A model generated the notes under the pieces. That model ran no database searches and was not told the origin of the DNA. It saw nothing but the letters and a program-made list of their open reading frames with translations. From Nitratireductor indicus C115 (GTDB lineage: Bacteria; Pseudomonadota; Alphaproteobacteria; Rhizobiales; Rhizobiaceae): a stretch of DNA of 64,000 bases. Both the position numbers and the translations under genes were made by a program. The stretch is from contig NZ_AMSI01000008.1 in the NCBI RefSeq assembly GCF_000300515.1, forward strand, positions 62,001-126,000. The letters run 5' to 3'. Positions 55,202 through 63,978 of the stretch are shown here, piece after piece; positions within the stretch are counted from its first letter, which is position 1, and each line of letters begins with the position of its first letter.

Positions 55202-55911
55202 TTCACGAACCTCACGCCGCGATTGCTGCGATGTTCGAGCCAGCCGAGAACGGTTTCGGAAAGTATGCAGAGGCCCCAGTAGAGCACGCAGACCGCGCCA
55301 TAGATCAGGAAGGGCTGTTTGGAGACGTTGGAAGCCACGAAGCCCTGGCGCATCACGTCGTTCAGGGCGATCACCGAGACAAGGGCCGTGTCCTTGATCA
55401 GGTTGATCCAGAGATTGCCGAGCCCGGGCAGAGCAAGCCGCATGAGCTGCGGAAACTTGATGCGATGAAACACCTGCCAGTCGGACATGCCGATGGCGAA
55501 TGCGGCTTCGATCTGGCCGGGTGGCAAGGCCATGAAGGCACCGCGAAAAACCTCGGCCGCATAAGCGCCGAAGACAAGGGCCAGGGCAACCGCGCCAGTG
55601 AGGAACGGTGACAGATCGACGGCCACATGGTCATGGGCAAGGGCGCTCAACACCGTGTTGAGGAACATGCCGAGCCCATTGTATAGGATGAACAATGTCA
55701 GCAGTTCGGGCAGGCCGCGAAAGACGGTCACATATGCCGCAGCCAGTCCGCGCGCCATGCGCGAAGGCGACAGCGCCAGGCTTGCAAAGCAGAGGCCAAG
55801 CACGAGGCCGAAGGGCAATGTCGTGAGGGCGAGCGAAACCGTTATCCAGAGGCCGGACAACAGTTCGTCTCCCCAACCCGTGGCGGACGGGGCGAGAATG
55901 GAAATATCCAT
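55198..55911 (-). CDS. polar amino-acid ABC transporter permease
   Basis: HisQ/GlnP-type permease, 237 residues. VFRGLPELLTLFILYNGLG and the loop GQIEAAFAIGMSDWQVFHRI mark the family. Second membrane subunit of the importer. Confidence 0.94.
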   Translation of the reverse strand: MDISILAPSATGWGDELLSGLWITVSLALTTLPFGLVLGLCFASLALSPSRMARGLAAAYVTVFRGLPELLTLFILYNGLGMFLNTVLSALAHDHVAVDLSPFLTGAVALALVFGAYAAEVFRGAFMALPPGQIEAAFAIGMSDWQVFHRIKFPQLMRLALPGLGNLWINLIKDTALVSVIALNDVMRQGFVASNVSKQPFLIYGAVCVLYWGLCILSETVLGWLEHRSNRGVRFVK

Positions 55912-55968
55912 GGAAGGGGTCTCCTGGTCTCCGGGCTCGCGGCAGCCGCGGCCCGGAGGCTCCGGGCA

Positions 55969-56760
55969 TCATTTGAGAGTGTAGATGTCCAGGGAGAAGT
56001 ATTTGTCGTTGATCTTCTTGTAGGTGCCATCGGCGACGATGGCATCAAGCGCGCCATTGAGGCGGGCAAGAAGCTCGGTATCTTCCTTGCGCACCGCCAT
56101 GCCGACGCCTTCGCCGACATATTGCGGGTCCGTGATGGGCTTGCCGACCAGTTCGCAGCAGGCACCGTCATCCGTCTTTTCGGTCCATTCGAGCATAGGT
56201 ATGAGATCGCCCACCTGGATATCGAGACGGCCGTTGACGAGGTCGAGATTGACTTCATCCTGGGTGCGGTACTGCCGGATATCGGCCGTACCGTGGACAG
56301 CCTCGGCATATTGCGACTGGGTGGCGCCCGCCTGGACGCCAAGCGTCTTTCCGTCGAGATCGGGCTTGTCGATAATGGATGCATCGCTGCCCTTTGGCAT
56401 TACATAGGTCATCGCCGAGCGGTAGTAGGGCTTGGTGAAGGCGACCTTCTCCTTGCGGGCTTCGGTGATGAACATGGAGGCGACGATGACATCGTATTTG
56501 CTGGCGAGAAGACCGGGGATGATCCCGTCCCAATCCTGTGCCACCATCGAGCATTCGGCCTTGAGGTGGGCGCAGATGGCTTCCGCGATTTCGACATCGA
56601 AACCGAACAGTTTTCCGGACGCGTCCACACCGTTGAAGGGCGGATAGGCGCCTTCGGTTGCTATGCGCAGTTTCAGGGGCTCTTCAGCGTGCGCTGGAAT
56701 GGCTGTGGCAATCCCGGCGGCTGCAAGGGCCGCAATGGCGGCAATCATCTTCAACGACAT
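55969..56760 (-). CDS. polar amino-acid ABC transporter binding protein
   Basis: Periplasmic binding protein of the SBP3 family, 263 residues. Signal peptide about residues 1-23 (ending IPAHAEE), then LRIATEGAYPPFNGVDASGK and FGFDVEIAEAICAHL, which carry the alpha-amino/carboxylate-binding residues. GGGAGG precedes ATG 56760. First gene of the importer operon; an AT-rich palindrome lies upstream. Confidence 0.94.
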   Translation of the reverse strand: MSLKMIAAIAALAAAGIATAIPAHAEEPLKLRIATEGAYPPFNGVDASGKLFGFDVEIAEAICAHLKAECSMVAQDWDGIIPGLLASKYDVIVASMFITEARKEKVAFTKPYYRSAMTYVMPKGSDASIIDKPDLDGKTLGVQAGATQSQYAEAVHGTADIRQYRTQDEVNLDLVNGRLDIQVGDLIPMLEWTEKTDDGACCELVGKPITDPQYVGEGVGMAVRKEDTELLARLNGALDAIVADGTYKKINDKYFSLDIYTLK

Positions 56761-56825
56761 TCGTCCTCCCGCAAATCCGTTTGTAGATGGCATAAGCTTA
56801 CGCGGGAGGCGCCAAGTCGCCTCAT

Positions 56826-56849
56826 TTATATATCGGATTGGATATATAA
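56826..56849. promoter_or_regulatory. AT-rich operator-like palindrome
   Basis: Perfect 9-bp inverted repeat TTATATATC-GGATTG-GATATATAA, 66 bp before the binding-protein start. It is the obvious candidate control site for the importer operon. Confidence 0.55.
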
Positions 56850-56915
56850 TTCTGGTGAATGCATCTTGAGATGCGAAAGCCATTTGCCGCGGCATCAAAT
56901 CGCACGTTTGAGAAA

Positions 56916-56992
56916 TGGCGATCCCGACAGGATTCGAACCTGTGACCCTCAGATTAGGAATCTGATGCTCTATCCTGCTGAGCTACGGGACC
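56916..56992 (-). tRNA. tRNA-Arg (anticodon CCU)
   Basis: A 77-nt cloverleaf with encoded CCA. Acceptor stem GGTCCCG/CGGGATC (one G:U), anticodon arm TCAGA-TTCCTAA-TCTGA with CCT in the loop, T-arm CAGGTTCGAATCCTG. Confidence 0.97.
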
Positions 56993-57062
56993 GCTTGGCT
57001 CTTCTCATAGCGTCACGAGGCCGTTTCGCCAAGGCGAAATCCATGGCCTTCCCGGCGCTTCG

Positions 57063-58226
57063 TCAGGCGGCAAGGGCCGTTTCGGCGAGCCGGACCCAGT
57101 AGCTCACGCCGTAGGGAATGGCCTCGTCGCTGAAATCATAGCCCGTGTTGTGGAGGGCAGGCGTATCGCCGTTGCCAAGGAAGATCAGCGCGCCAGGGCG
57201 TGCTTCCAGCATGTAGGAGAAATCCTCGCCACCCATGGTCGGGGTCACATTAGCATCCACATTCTTGTCGCCTGCGACCTCGCCCGCTACCGCTCCGGCA
57301 AAGGCTGCTTCCTCCGGCCGGTTGAAAGTTACGGGATAGTTGGGGTCGTAATGTACTTCCACCGTAGCGCCGTGGGCTGCGGCCACGCCCTCGCAGATCA
57401 CGCGCATGCGCTTTTCCGCTTCGGCGGCCACTTCCTTGCGCAGGGAACGGACCGTGCCGGCAAGGGCCACCTGGTCGGGGATGACGTTGTAGGCGTCGCC
57501 GGCGTTGAACTTGGTGACGGAGACGACCACGGAATCGAGGGGATGCACATTGCGCGAGGCGATGGATTGAAGGCCGAGCACGATCTGGCTGGCCGCAACG
57601 ATGGGATCGACCACCATATGCGGCATGGCCGCGTGGCCGCTGCGGCCCTTCACCACGATGTCGAATTCGGCCGTCGCGGCCATGATCGGGCCGGGGCAGA
57701 TGGCAAACTGGCCAACGGGAATACCCGGCATGTTGTGCATGCCGAAGACGCGCTCGATCCCGAAGCGCTCCATCATGCCGTCCTTGACCATCTCGTTGCC
57801 GCCGCCGCCGCCTTCTTCCGCGGGCTGGAAGATGAGGGCCACCGATCCCCTGAAATTGCGTGTCTCAGCCAGATATTTCGCCGCGCCCAGGAGCATGGCC
57901 GTGTGGCCGTCATGGCCGCAGGCATGCATCCTGCCCGGCACTGTCGAAGCCCAGGGCTTGCCGCTCACCTCGTTGAGAGGAAGCGCATCCATATCGGCAC
58001 GCAGGCCAATCGCCGGGCCATTGCCGAGCGTTCCGCGAATCACGCCGACCACGCCGGTGCGGCCAATGCCCGTCACGACCTCGTCGCAGCCGAATTCCCG
58101 CAGTTTCTGCTCGACGAAACCGGCCGTGCGGTGCACGTCGAACTGCAGTTCCGGATTGCGGTGCAGATCACGCCGCCAGGCGGTGATTTCTTCCTGGAGT
58201 TCGGCGGCGCGGTTCAGGATAGGCAT
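57063..58226 (-). CDS. M20-family metal amidohydrolase (hippurate hydrolase type)
   Basis: Zinc/manganese-dependent deacylase, 387 residues. Motifs: WRRDLHRNPELQFD, RADMDALPLNE, MHACGHDGHTAMLLGA and AEEGGGGGNEMV with catalytic Glu. A lid domain is present around DIVVKGRSGHAAMPHM. It removes an N-acyl group from an amino acid; substrate not known. GAAGGAAG precedes the ATG. Confidence 0.95.
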   Translation of the reverse strand: MPILNRAAELQEEITAWRRDLHRNPELQFDVHRTAGFVEQKLREFGCDEVVTGIGRTGVVGVIRGTLGNGPAIGLRADMDALPLNEVSGKPWASTVPGRMHACGHDGHTAMLLGAAKYLAETRNFRGSVALIFQPAEEGGGGGNEMVKDGMMERFGIERVFGMHNMPGIPVGQFAICPGPIMAATAEFDIVVKGRSGHAAMPHMVVDPIVAASQIVLGLQSIASRNVHPLDSVVVSVTKFNAGDAYNVIPDQVALAGTVRSLRKEVAAEAEKRMRVICEGVAAAHGATVEVHYDPNYPVTFNRPEEAAFAGAVAGEVAGDKNVDANVTPTMGGEDFSYMLEARPGALIFLGNGDTPALHNTGYDFSDEAIPYGVSYWVRLAETALAA

Positions 58227-58676
58227 AAGTGGCTTCCTTCAAAATTTTGCCCGGTTTGGATGGATAAAGGCCGGGTGACTGTGGCCTTCGCTGGCACCCG
58301 CTTCGGGAAAACCAGCACGGTCCAGGCGGCCGTTGGCGGCGCTGCGGCGGTGTCTGTCGGAGTTTCCGATGCAAAGTCCCTGTGAAGGGTGTATGCATCA
58401 TTGCAGGGAACCCGCTTAAACCGCAAGGGTGCTCGTTGCCTTGGCCGCCTATATGTTTAGTCGGTGTGCGGGGAGCCCCTGGCGGGCTTTGCCAATCGGT
58501 GCCGTTATGCGTTAAATGGCGGCCAGCCGGCAAGGTGAGAGAGCCCTAAGCGGGGTTTTCAGGGCTTCGATTTCGGGGCGGGTGTTCTTGCGTGGCACCT
58601 GGGTATCCCCAGCGGGATGTCCCGACGGAAACAATTTGCCCGATGCTTCGGGCGGCAACGATATTTGGATGAGCTC
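58227..58676. other. 450-bp intergenic region without a recognised gene
   Basis: Lies between the divergent M20 hydrolase and the DD-carboxypeptidase. Open frames here are short or overlap the hydrolase and have no family features. A weak stem AGCCCT/AGGGCT occurs near 58540-58570. It should hold both promoters. Confidence 0.5.
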
Positions 58677-59792
58677 ATGTCTTCGATGAAATGCAGTGCT
58701 GCGTTTCTTGCGGTCCTGTTCCTCGGCCTGGTGACGGCCATATTGCCGGCAAAGGCGGGAGCGTCGATCGTCATCGATGTGGGGTCCGGAAAGGTGTTGT
58801 CGCATGAAAATGCGTTTCAGCGCTGGTATCCGGCTTCGCTGACCAAGCTCATGACGGCCTATGTGGCTTTTCGGACCGTCAAGGCAGGCGAGATGCGCTT
58901 CGATTCGCCTGTGCGGATTTCTGCAAATGCCGCCAAGGAGCCGCCGAGCAAGATGGGTTATCCGGTGGGCTCCGTGCTCACGCTCGACAATGCGCTCAAG
59001 ATCATCATGGTGAAATCGGCGAACGATATCGCCACATCCATCGGCGAAAGCATCGCCGGCTCGGAGCGGGCTTTTGCCGCGCGCATGAACCAGACCGCGC
59101 GGCAGATCGGAATGACGGGATCGCATTTCGTCAATGCGCATGGTCTTTATTCCACCGAGCAATATACCACGGCGCATGATCTGGCAGTGCTCGTGCGCGC
59201 CATTCGCACGGAGTTTCCCGAGCACGCGCATTATTTCTCGCTCGAGGCCATTCAGGCGGGCGACAAGATCATGCCGAATTACAATTGGCTGATCGGCCGC
59301 TTTCAGGGGGCGGACGGCATGAAGACAGGCTACATCTGCTCGTCCGGTTTCAATCTCGCTTCGACGGCCACGCGAAACGGGCGAACGCTGGCGGCGATCG
59401 TTCTGGGCGCGCCCTCGCAGGTCAAGCGCGGTGAGAAGGCCGCTGAACTTCTGACGCAGGGGTTCAAGGCGCCTGGCTTCGGTGCGCCGACGCTCGCTTC
59501 CCTCACCCCTTACGGTCAGAATCGCAATGTCGCAATCGACCTGCGTCCGCAGATCTGTTCGAAGGAAGCGGTTGCCGAGCGTGTGGAGGAGCGCGATGAC
59601 GAAGGGCGGCTGATGGTGAATTCGCCTTATATCCGCCCCATGGATCATGACCCCCGCCCCGTTCTCATTACGCTTGGCGGAGCCACCGGGCCTGAATCCA
59701 AGGCGCCGCGTTTTGCCAATGTGCCGATCCCCACGCCGCGTCCAGACTATAATCCGGGCGGTGCAGCGATGATCACCGGGCAAGGCGGCTAG
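58677..59792 (+). CDS. D-alanyl-D-alanine carboxypeptidase (DacF/PBP5/6 type)
   Basis: Exported serine peptidase that trims peptidoglycan stem peptides, 371 residues. Signal peptide about residues 1-26. Active-site motifs PASLTKLMTAY (SxxK), VKSANDIATS (SxN) and GADGMKTGY (KTG) are intact. ATG at 58677 has GGAT upstream; 58686 is an alternative. It ends 7 bp before the COG0523 GTPase gene. Confidence 0.94.
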   Translation: MSSMKCSAAFLAVLFLGLVTAILPAKAGASIVIDVGSGKVLSHENAFQRWYPASLTKLMTAYVAFRTVKAGEMRFDSPVRISANAAKEPPSKMGYPVGSVLTLDNALKIIMVKSANDIATSIGESIAGSERAFAARMNQTARQIGMTGSHFVNAHGLYSTEQYTTAHDLAVLVRAIRTEFPEHAHYFSLEAIQAGDKIMPNYNWLIGRFQGADGMKTGYICSSGFNLASTATRNGRTLAAIVLGAPSQVKRGEKAAELLTQGFKAPGFGAPTLASLTPYGQNRNVAIDLRPQICSKEAVAERVEERDDEGRLMVNSPYIRPMDHDPRPVLITLGGATGPESKAPRFANVPIPTPRPDYNPGGAAMITGQGG

Positions 59793-59799
59793 ATCCGAC

Positions 59800-60906
59800 A
59801 TGAATGGGGCGATGCGCATTCCACTGACCTTGGTGACCGGTTTCCTTGGGGCCGGAAAGACGACGCTCATCAATCGCCTGCTACGCGATCCGGCCCTTTC
59901 CGATACGGCGGTGATCGTCAACGAGTTTGGCGAAGTGGGCATCGATCATCTTCTGGTCGAGGAGGCATCCGACGGCGTCATCGAGCTTTCGGACGGCTGC
60001 CTGTGCTGCACGGTTCGCGGAGCCCTGGTGGATACGCTCGTCGATCTTGCCGCGCGCGTTGCCGATGGGCGGGCCGCGCGCCTGAAGCGGGTCGTCATCG
60101 AAACGACGGGGCTCGCCGACCCGGTGCCGGTTCTGCAGGCGCTTGCCGCCCATGCGCAGCTTGCGGAAGCCTTTTCCATTGATGGTGTCGTGACCGTCGT
60201 CGATACGCTGCACGGCGACGGGACGCTCGACGAGTATGAGGAAGCGCGGCGGCAGGTGGCCGTCGCCGACCGCCTGGTCCTCACCAAAGCGGATCAGGCA
60301 CAGCCCGAGGCGCTGGCGCAGCTGGAGGCAAGGCTTGGTGAATTTGCTCCGGGTGCGGAGCTTGTGGATGCGGGCAAGGCCTCAGCCACGATGCTTATCG
60401 ATTGCAGTGCACTTGATGCGGGCAGGCGTGCGGCGAGGGTCGCGCATGCGTCGCAGCATGATCATTGCCACGATCACCCCCATCATCATGGTGACGGCTG
60501 CGATCACGTCCACCGTCACCATCACGGTGCGCCGTTCGATACGGTGTTTCTCAGTGGAGAAGCGCCAATGCCGCTGGCGGTGCTGGAGGGCTTCCTCGAT
60601 CTGCTGCGCAGCCAGTGCGGAAACCATATCCTGCGTCTGAAAGGGCTTGTGGAGACTGCCGAAACGCCGGAACGGCCGCTTGTCGTGCAGGGTGTGCGGC
60701 AAATCCTCGGCGCGCCGCGCTATCTGGAGCGCTGGCCCGATGGGACGCGTGGTGTGCGGCTGGTGGTGATCGGAACGAGCCTCGACGCTGAATATGTGCG
60801 CGGCATCTTCTCGGCCTTTACAGGCCAGGCGCGCATCGACACGCCGGATCGGGCCGCGCTGCAGGAGAACCCGCTGGCGATTGCCGGATATTCGACTGGC
60901 TTCTAG
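59800..60906 (+). CDS. CobW/COG0523-family metallochaperone GTPase
   Basis: G3E GTPase, 368 residues, of the COG0523 family that moves zinc or other metals. Walker A GFLGAGKTT, metal-binding GCLCC, GTP motifs ETTGLADPVP and LTKAD. An internal His-rich segment (HDHCHDHPHHHGDGCDHVH) near residues 220-240 supports metal binding. The C-terminal CobW domain is present. Short distance suggests co-transcription with the carboxypeptidase gene. Confidence 0.93.
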   Translation: MNGAMRIPLTLVTGFLGAGKTTLINRLLRDPALSDTAVIVNEFGEVGIDHLLVEEASDGVIELSDGCLCCTVRGALVDTLVDLAARVADGRAARLKRVVIETTGLADPVPVLQALAAHAQLAEAFSIDGVVTVVDTLHGDGTLDEYEEARRQVAVADRLVLTKADQAQPEALAQLEARLGEFAPGAELVDAGKASATMLIDCSALDAGRRAARVAHASQHDHCHDHPHHHGDGCDHVHRHHHGAPFDTVFLSGEAPMPLAVLEGFLDLLRSQCGNHILRLKGLVETAETPERPLVVQGVRQILGAPRYLERWPDGTRGVRLVVIGTSLDAEYVRGIFSAFTGQARIDTPDRAALQENPLAIAGYSTGF

Positions 60907-60997
60907 AGCATTTTGCAGTCAGGTGGAATCACCTGACGTCTGCATAAATGCGGAAAAACAAAGAGGTAGATCGGTTCAGGGTTTCCGTGGTGAAACC
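60904..60997 (-). repeat. three-hairpin intergenic repeat, copy D
   Basis: Read on the minus strand it has GGTTTC/GAAACC, CCGCATTTATGCAG, then GTCAGGTGATTCCACCTGAC and TGCAAAATGCTCTAG. It starts at the stop codon of the COG0523 gene and lies between convergent genes. Confidence 0.8.
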
Positions 60998-61085
60998 GTG
61001 AGCCAATGTAGAGCGCCCGGTTTCCCATTTGTGCATATTTCGGGCGTTTTTACCCGATTGCAGAACGGCTGAATCGGCCAGCCCT

Positions 61086-61316
61086 TTATGCGCCTCGCTC
61101 GACGAGAAAACGATGGCCTTCGCTCATCGACTCCGTGGAGACGAGCCGGTGGCCGCTCTCGTTGCAGAACGCGGGAATATCGATCACGGCCAGCGGGTCG
61201 GTGGTTTCCAGCCAGAGCTGTTCGCCGACCGTCATCCCGGCAAGACGCTTGCGGGCCTTGAGCACGGGAAGTGGGCAATTCAGCCCCCGCAGATCATAGA
61301 TTTCCGGAGGGGTCAT
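61086..61316 (-). CDS. TusA/SirA-family sulfur-carrier-like protein
   Basis: A 76-residue protein with the TusA motif NCPLPVLKARKRL (active Cys about residue 14) and a second Cys in PAFCNESGH. The family carries sulfur as a persulfide for tRNA thiolation or other routes. Its start overlaps the stop of the upstream L,D-transpeptidase gene by one base (TGATG). Confidence 0.92.
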   Translation of the reverse strand: MTPPEIYDLRGLNCPLPVLKARKRLAGMTVGEQLWLETTDPLAVIDIPAFCNESGHRLVSTESMSEGHRFLVERGA

Positions 61317-62638
61317 CAGCCGCCGAACAGGTTGCGCAGACGCCTCGTCACAGCGCTTGTGCGCGATTCCGCCGGCTTGGGCTGCGCTGCCGGAGCTTCC
61401 GCGACGGCCGCCGGTGTTTCGGAAGCGCTTGGATTGGGCGTGGGTACGGGCACGGAGCCGGTCGACATGGGAGCATCAGCCGGTGCGGAAGAAGCCGCAG
61501 CTTCCTGCCGATCCGGCGTTACCGCCTGCATGGCATTCTGGAGCCCGTTCGGCTGACCATCTGTGGTGTAGGCCGTGGTCGTTGCGGGTGCCGCGGGTGC
61601 CACTGTCGGCTTCGGGGCCGTGGCAATGGCCGTCGGCGTAGGATTGAGGCTCGGGGGTTCGCGGGAAACGCGTTCGCCACGGGCCCGGCGCTTGCTCCAG
61701 TCCGCGACCAGAAGCGCTTCCTTGTGGCCGGCGATGGAGGGCGCGGGCGTGCTCTTCGCGCGTGCGCCGAGCGCAGCCGAGAAAGCCCGGTCATATTGGG
61801 TCTGATATTGCTGATAGGCCATCATCAGCGAGTCCGGCTGACTCATCTGCGGGCAGGCGCCGGTGGGCGAGAAGCTCTGCCCCTCGGGTGCCTCGCGGTT
61901 GAACACATAGCGCTTCTCGCAGACATCCACCTTCGGCGGCAGCTTGGTCAGCTCGAAGTAATCGTAACCTTCCTTCAGCATTTTCCAGAAGGCGTAGTTC
62001 GGGTCGGTGCGGTAGCGGGCCATGTTTTCCGCCGTCATGCGGAAGGGGAAGGCCTGAATCTGGAAGTCGCGCTGGCCGCCTTTGAAGGCGTCGCGAGCGA
62101 AGGCATAAATCTCGGCCACCTGTTCGTCGGTCATCGAATAGCATCCAGCCGAAGAGCACGCGCCATGCACCATCAGATGTTGGCCGGTGCGCCCGTTGGC
62201 GCGGTCATAGGCATTCGGGAAGCCGATGTTGAAGGACAGGTAATATTGCGATTTCGGGTTCATCTGCCCCGGTCGCACCGTATAGAAGCCCTCGGGCGCC
62301 TGGCGATCGCCTTCGGTGAATTTCGGCCCCAGCTTGCCTGACCATTTGCAGATGTCGTAGCTGGCGATCACGTCGTAGCGGCCATTCTGCTTGGCCTTCC
62401 AGATCTCCAGCTTCCCTTCTTCCTTGAAGATGCGCATCATGACAGGGGATGTCTTGCTCATCCCCTTGGCCTTCATCGACTGCACGATGCGCTCGGGCAA
62501 TTGCCGCTCTGCCTTGGGGGAAATGTCCTCAAGGGTCTCGTTGCAGCCGGCAAGCGCCAGCGCGGCAGACAGGAAGAGTGCGTATTTGCCCAGTCGTTTC
62601 ATCGAGTGCTGCGTGTCCCGCCTTGGTGGCGCTTTCAT
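61316..62638 (-). CDS. L,D-transpeptidase (YkuD-type) lipoprotein
   Basis: A 440-residue exported lipoprotein. Lipobox ALAGC near residue 32 after a hydrophobic signal. The YkuD domain has YTVRPGQMNP, LMVHGACSSAGCYSM with the catalytic His/Cys region, and is followed by a helical part. The last 130 residues are Pro/Ala/Thr-rich and low in complexity. ATG at 62638 has AGGA 7 bases upstream; ATG at 62602 is an alternative. It forms 3-3 or protein-peptidoglycan crosslinks. Confidence 0.9.
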   Translation of the reverse strand: MKAPPRRDTQHSMKRLGKYALFLSAALALAGCNETLEDISPKAERQLPERIVQSMKAKGMSKTSPVMMRIFKEEGKLEIWKAKQNGRYDVIASYDICKWSGKLGPKFTEGDRQAPEGFYTVRPGQMNPKSQYYLSFNIGFPNAYDRANGRTGQHLMVHGACSSAGCYSMTDEQVAEIYAFARDAFKGGQRDFQIQAFPFRMTAENMARYRTDPNYAFWKMLKEGYDYFELTKLPPKVDVCEKRYVFNREAPEGQSFSPTGACPQMSQPDSLMMAYQQYQTQYDRAFSAALGARAKSTPAPSIAGHKEALLVADWSKRRARGERVSREPPSLNPTPTAIATAPKPTVAPAAPATTTAYTTDGQPNGLQNAMQAVTPDRQEAAASSAPADAPMSTGSVPVPTPNPSASETPAAVAEAPAAQPKPAESRTSAVTRRLRNLFGG

Positions 62639-63076
62639 CTGCGAATCCTAAGATGGCAGTTCGCTTATAGAAAATGAAGTATGAAGCCTCATACTTTCAA
62701 TTTCATTACCCGCGCTGTTAGGGCCTAGGCCCATCTTGCGACCCAAGCCGCGCATTTTGTGCTTCTTTGTGGCGATTTGACGGCTTCTATGCGGCTCGCG
62801 CAGGGAACACAATCCCCCGTTCCTGCCACATGTTTGCGCATCTCCCGCTCACGACGGTTTTCGCCAGCCTGCGGGGAGCGCACGTTGGTTAGGGGTAGAT
62901 TTCACGGTGAGATGAATATTTGAAATGAAATTCCAATGGCCCGGGATAATCGGAAGCCGGTTTCTTCACCGATGTCCTCAAAAGGCGTTTGATGAAAAAT
63001 AATGCTGAAAGGGCGCCTTGCAGGGCGCCCTTTCAGTGCTTCATACGCAAGCGCCAAGGGCGCAACGGAGACTACA
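62639..63076. other. 438-bp intergenic region with two palindromes
   Basis: No gene recognised. It holds AGTATGA-AGCC-TCATACT at 62678-62695, just upstream of the L,D-transpeptidase, and a strong 13-bp hairpin at 63005-63036 in the leader of the binding-protein gene. The remainder shows no clear feature. Confidence 0.55.
63005..63036 (+). promoter_or_regulatory. leader hairpin before binding-protein gene
   Basis: Perfect 13-bp stem CTGAAAGGGCGCC/GGCGCCCTTTCAG with TTGCAG loop, ending 40 bp before the ATG at 63077. No upstream gene runs into it on this strand and no T-tract follows, so it may be a leader control element or transcript-stabilising hairpin rather than an end-of-gene terminator. 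Confidence 0.5.
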
Positions 63077-63820
63077 ATGCACAAGTTGACGCTGGCCGCG
63101 GTGTTGCTGGCCACCACGATTTCAGGAGCCCATGCCGATACGATCCGGGTCGGTATGTCCGGCGGCTATTTCCCCTTCACCTTCGTCAAGCAGGACAAGC
63201 TGCAGGGCTTCGAGGTGGATTTCATGAATGCAGTCGCGGAAGAAACCGGCGACGAAGTTCAATTCGTGACGATGGGTTTTTCCGGCCTTGTCGGCGCGCT
63301 GGATGCTAAGCGCATCGACACCATTGCCAATCAGATCACCATCACACCGGAACGTGAGGCGAAGTTCGCCTTCTCGCAGCCCTATGTGATCGACGGTGCC
63401 CAGGTGACGGTGAAAAAGGGCAATGAAAGCGAAATCACAGGGCCCGAGAGCCTTAAAGGGCGGACGGTGGCCGTTAATCTCGGCTCGAATTTCGAGCAGC
63501 TCCTGCGCGAACTTCCCTATGCGAGTGAAATTGAAATCAAGACCTATGAGAGCAATCTTGCGCAGGATACCGCGCTTGGCCGGGTGGATGCCTTCGTCAT
63601 GGATCGCGTGAGTGCTGCCCAGCTCATCAAGGAATCGCCGTTGCCGCTGGCGCTTGCGGGCGAGCCATTCTCCGAAATCCGCAATGCGCTTCCCTTCCGC
63701 AATGACGAGGAAGGCAAGGCACTGCGCGATCGCGTCGATGCGGCAATCGGCAAGCTCAAGGAAAACGGCAAGCTTTCGGAAATCTCCGAAAAGTGGTTCG
63801 GCACCGATATCACCAAGTGA
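63077..63820 (+). CDS. amino-acid ABC transporter binding protein (SBP3 family)
   Basis: Periplasmic binding protein, 247 residues. Signal peptide about residues 1-20 (TLAAVLLATTISGAHA), then IRVGMSGGYFPFTFVKQDKL and GFEVDFMNAVAEETG. It resembles cystine/polar amino-acid binders. GGAG is 7 bases before ATG 63077. Its permeases probably lie past the window end. Confidence 0.93.
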   Translation: MHKLTLAAVLLATTISGAHADTIRVGMSGGYFPFTFVKQDKLQGFEVDFMNAVAEETGDEVQFVTMGFSGLVGALDAKRIDTIANQITITPEREAKFAFSQPYVIDGAQVTVKKGNESEITGPESLKGRTVAVNLGSNFEQLLRELPYASEIEIKTYESNLAQDTALGRVDAFVMDRVSAAQLIKESPLPLALAGEPFSEIRNALPFRNDEEGKALRDRVDAAIGKLKENGKLSEISEKWFGTDITK

Positions 63821-63890
63821 GGGGGTGGCGGAAGCCGGAAACCCGGCACTGCCGCTCGCCTTACGGCGCCACAGCACCTGATGCCCCGCG

Positions 63891-63925
63891 AAGCCTTCTC
63901 CCGTTCCGGGAGAGGGCTTTCGATT
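63891..63925 (+). terminator. terminator-like REP palindrome
   Basis: AAGCC-TTCTCCCG-TTC-CGGGAGAG-GGCTT followed by TCGATTTAT. It ends the binding-protein gene or marks an intergenic palindrome of the CTTCTCCC type. Confidence 0.55.
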
Positions 63926-63978
63926 TATCGTGGTAGTCTCGACCTTTATGCATTTTCACAACGAAAGAAGCAGGACCC

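Noticed and set aside
58168-58533. 121-codon minus-strand frame in the 58.2-58.5 kb gap
   Set aside because: It overlaps the start of the M20 hydrolase, has low-complexity Pro/Arg content and no ribosome-binding site.
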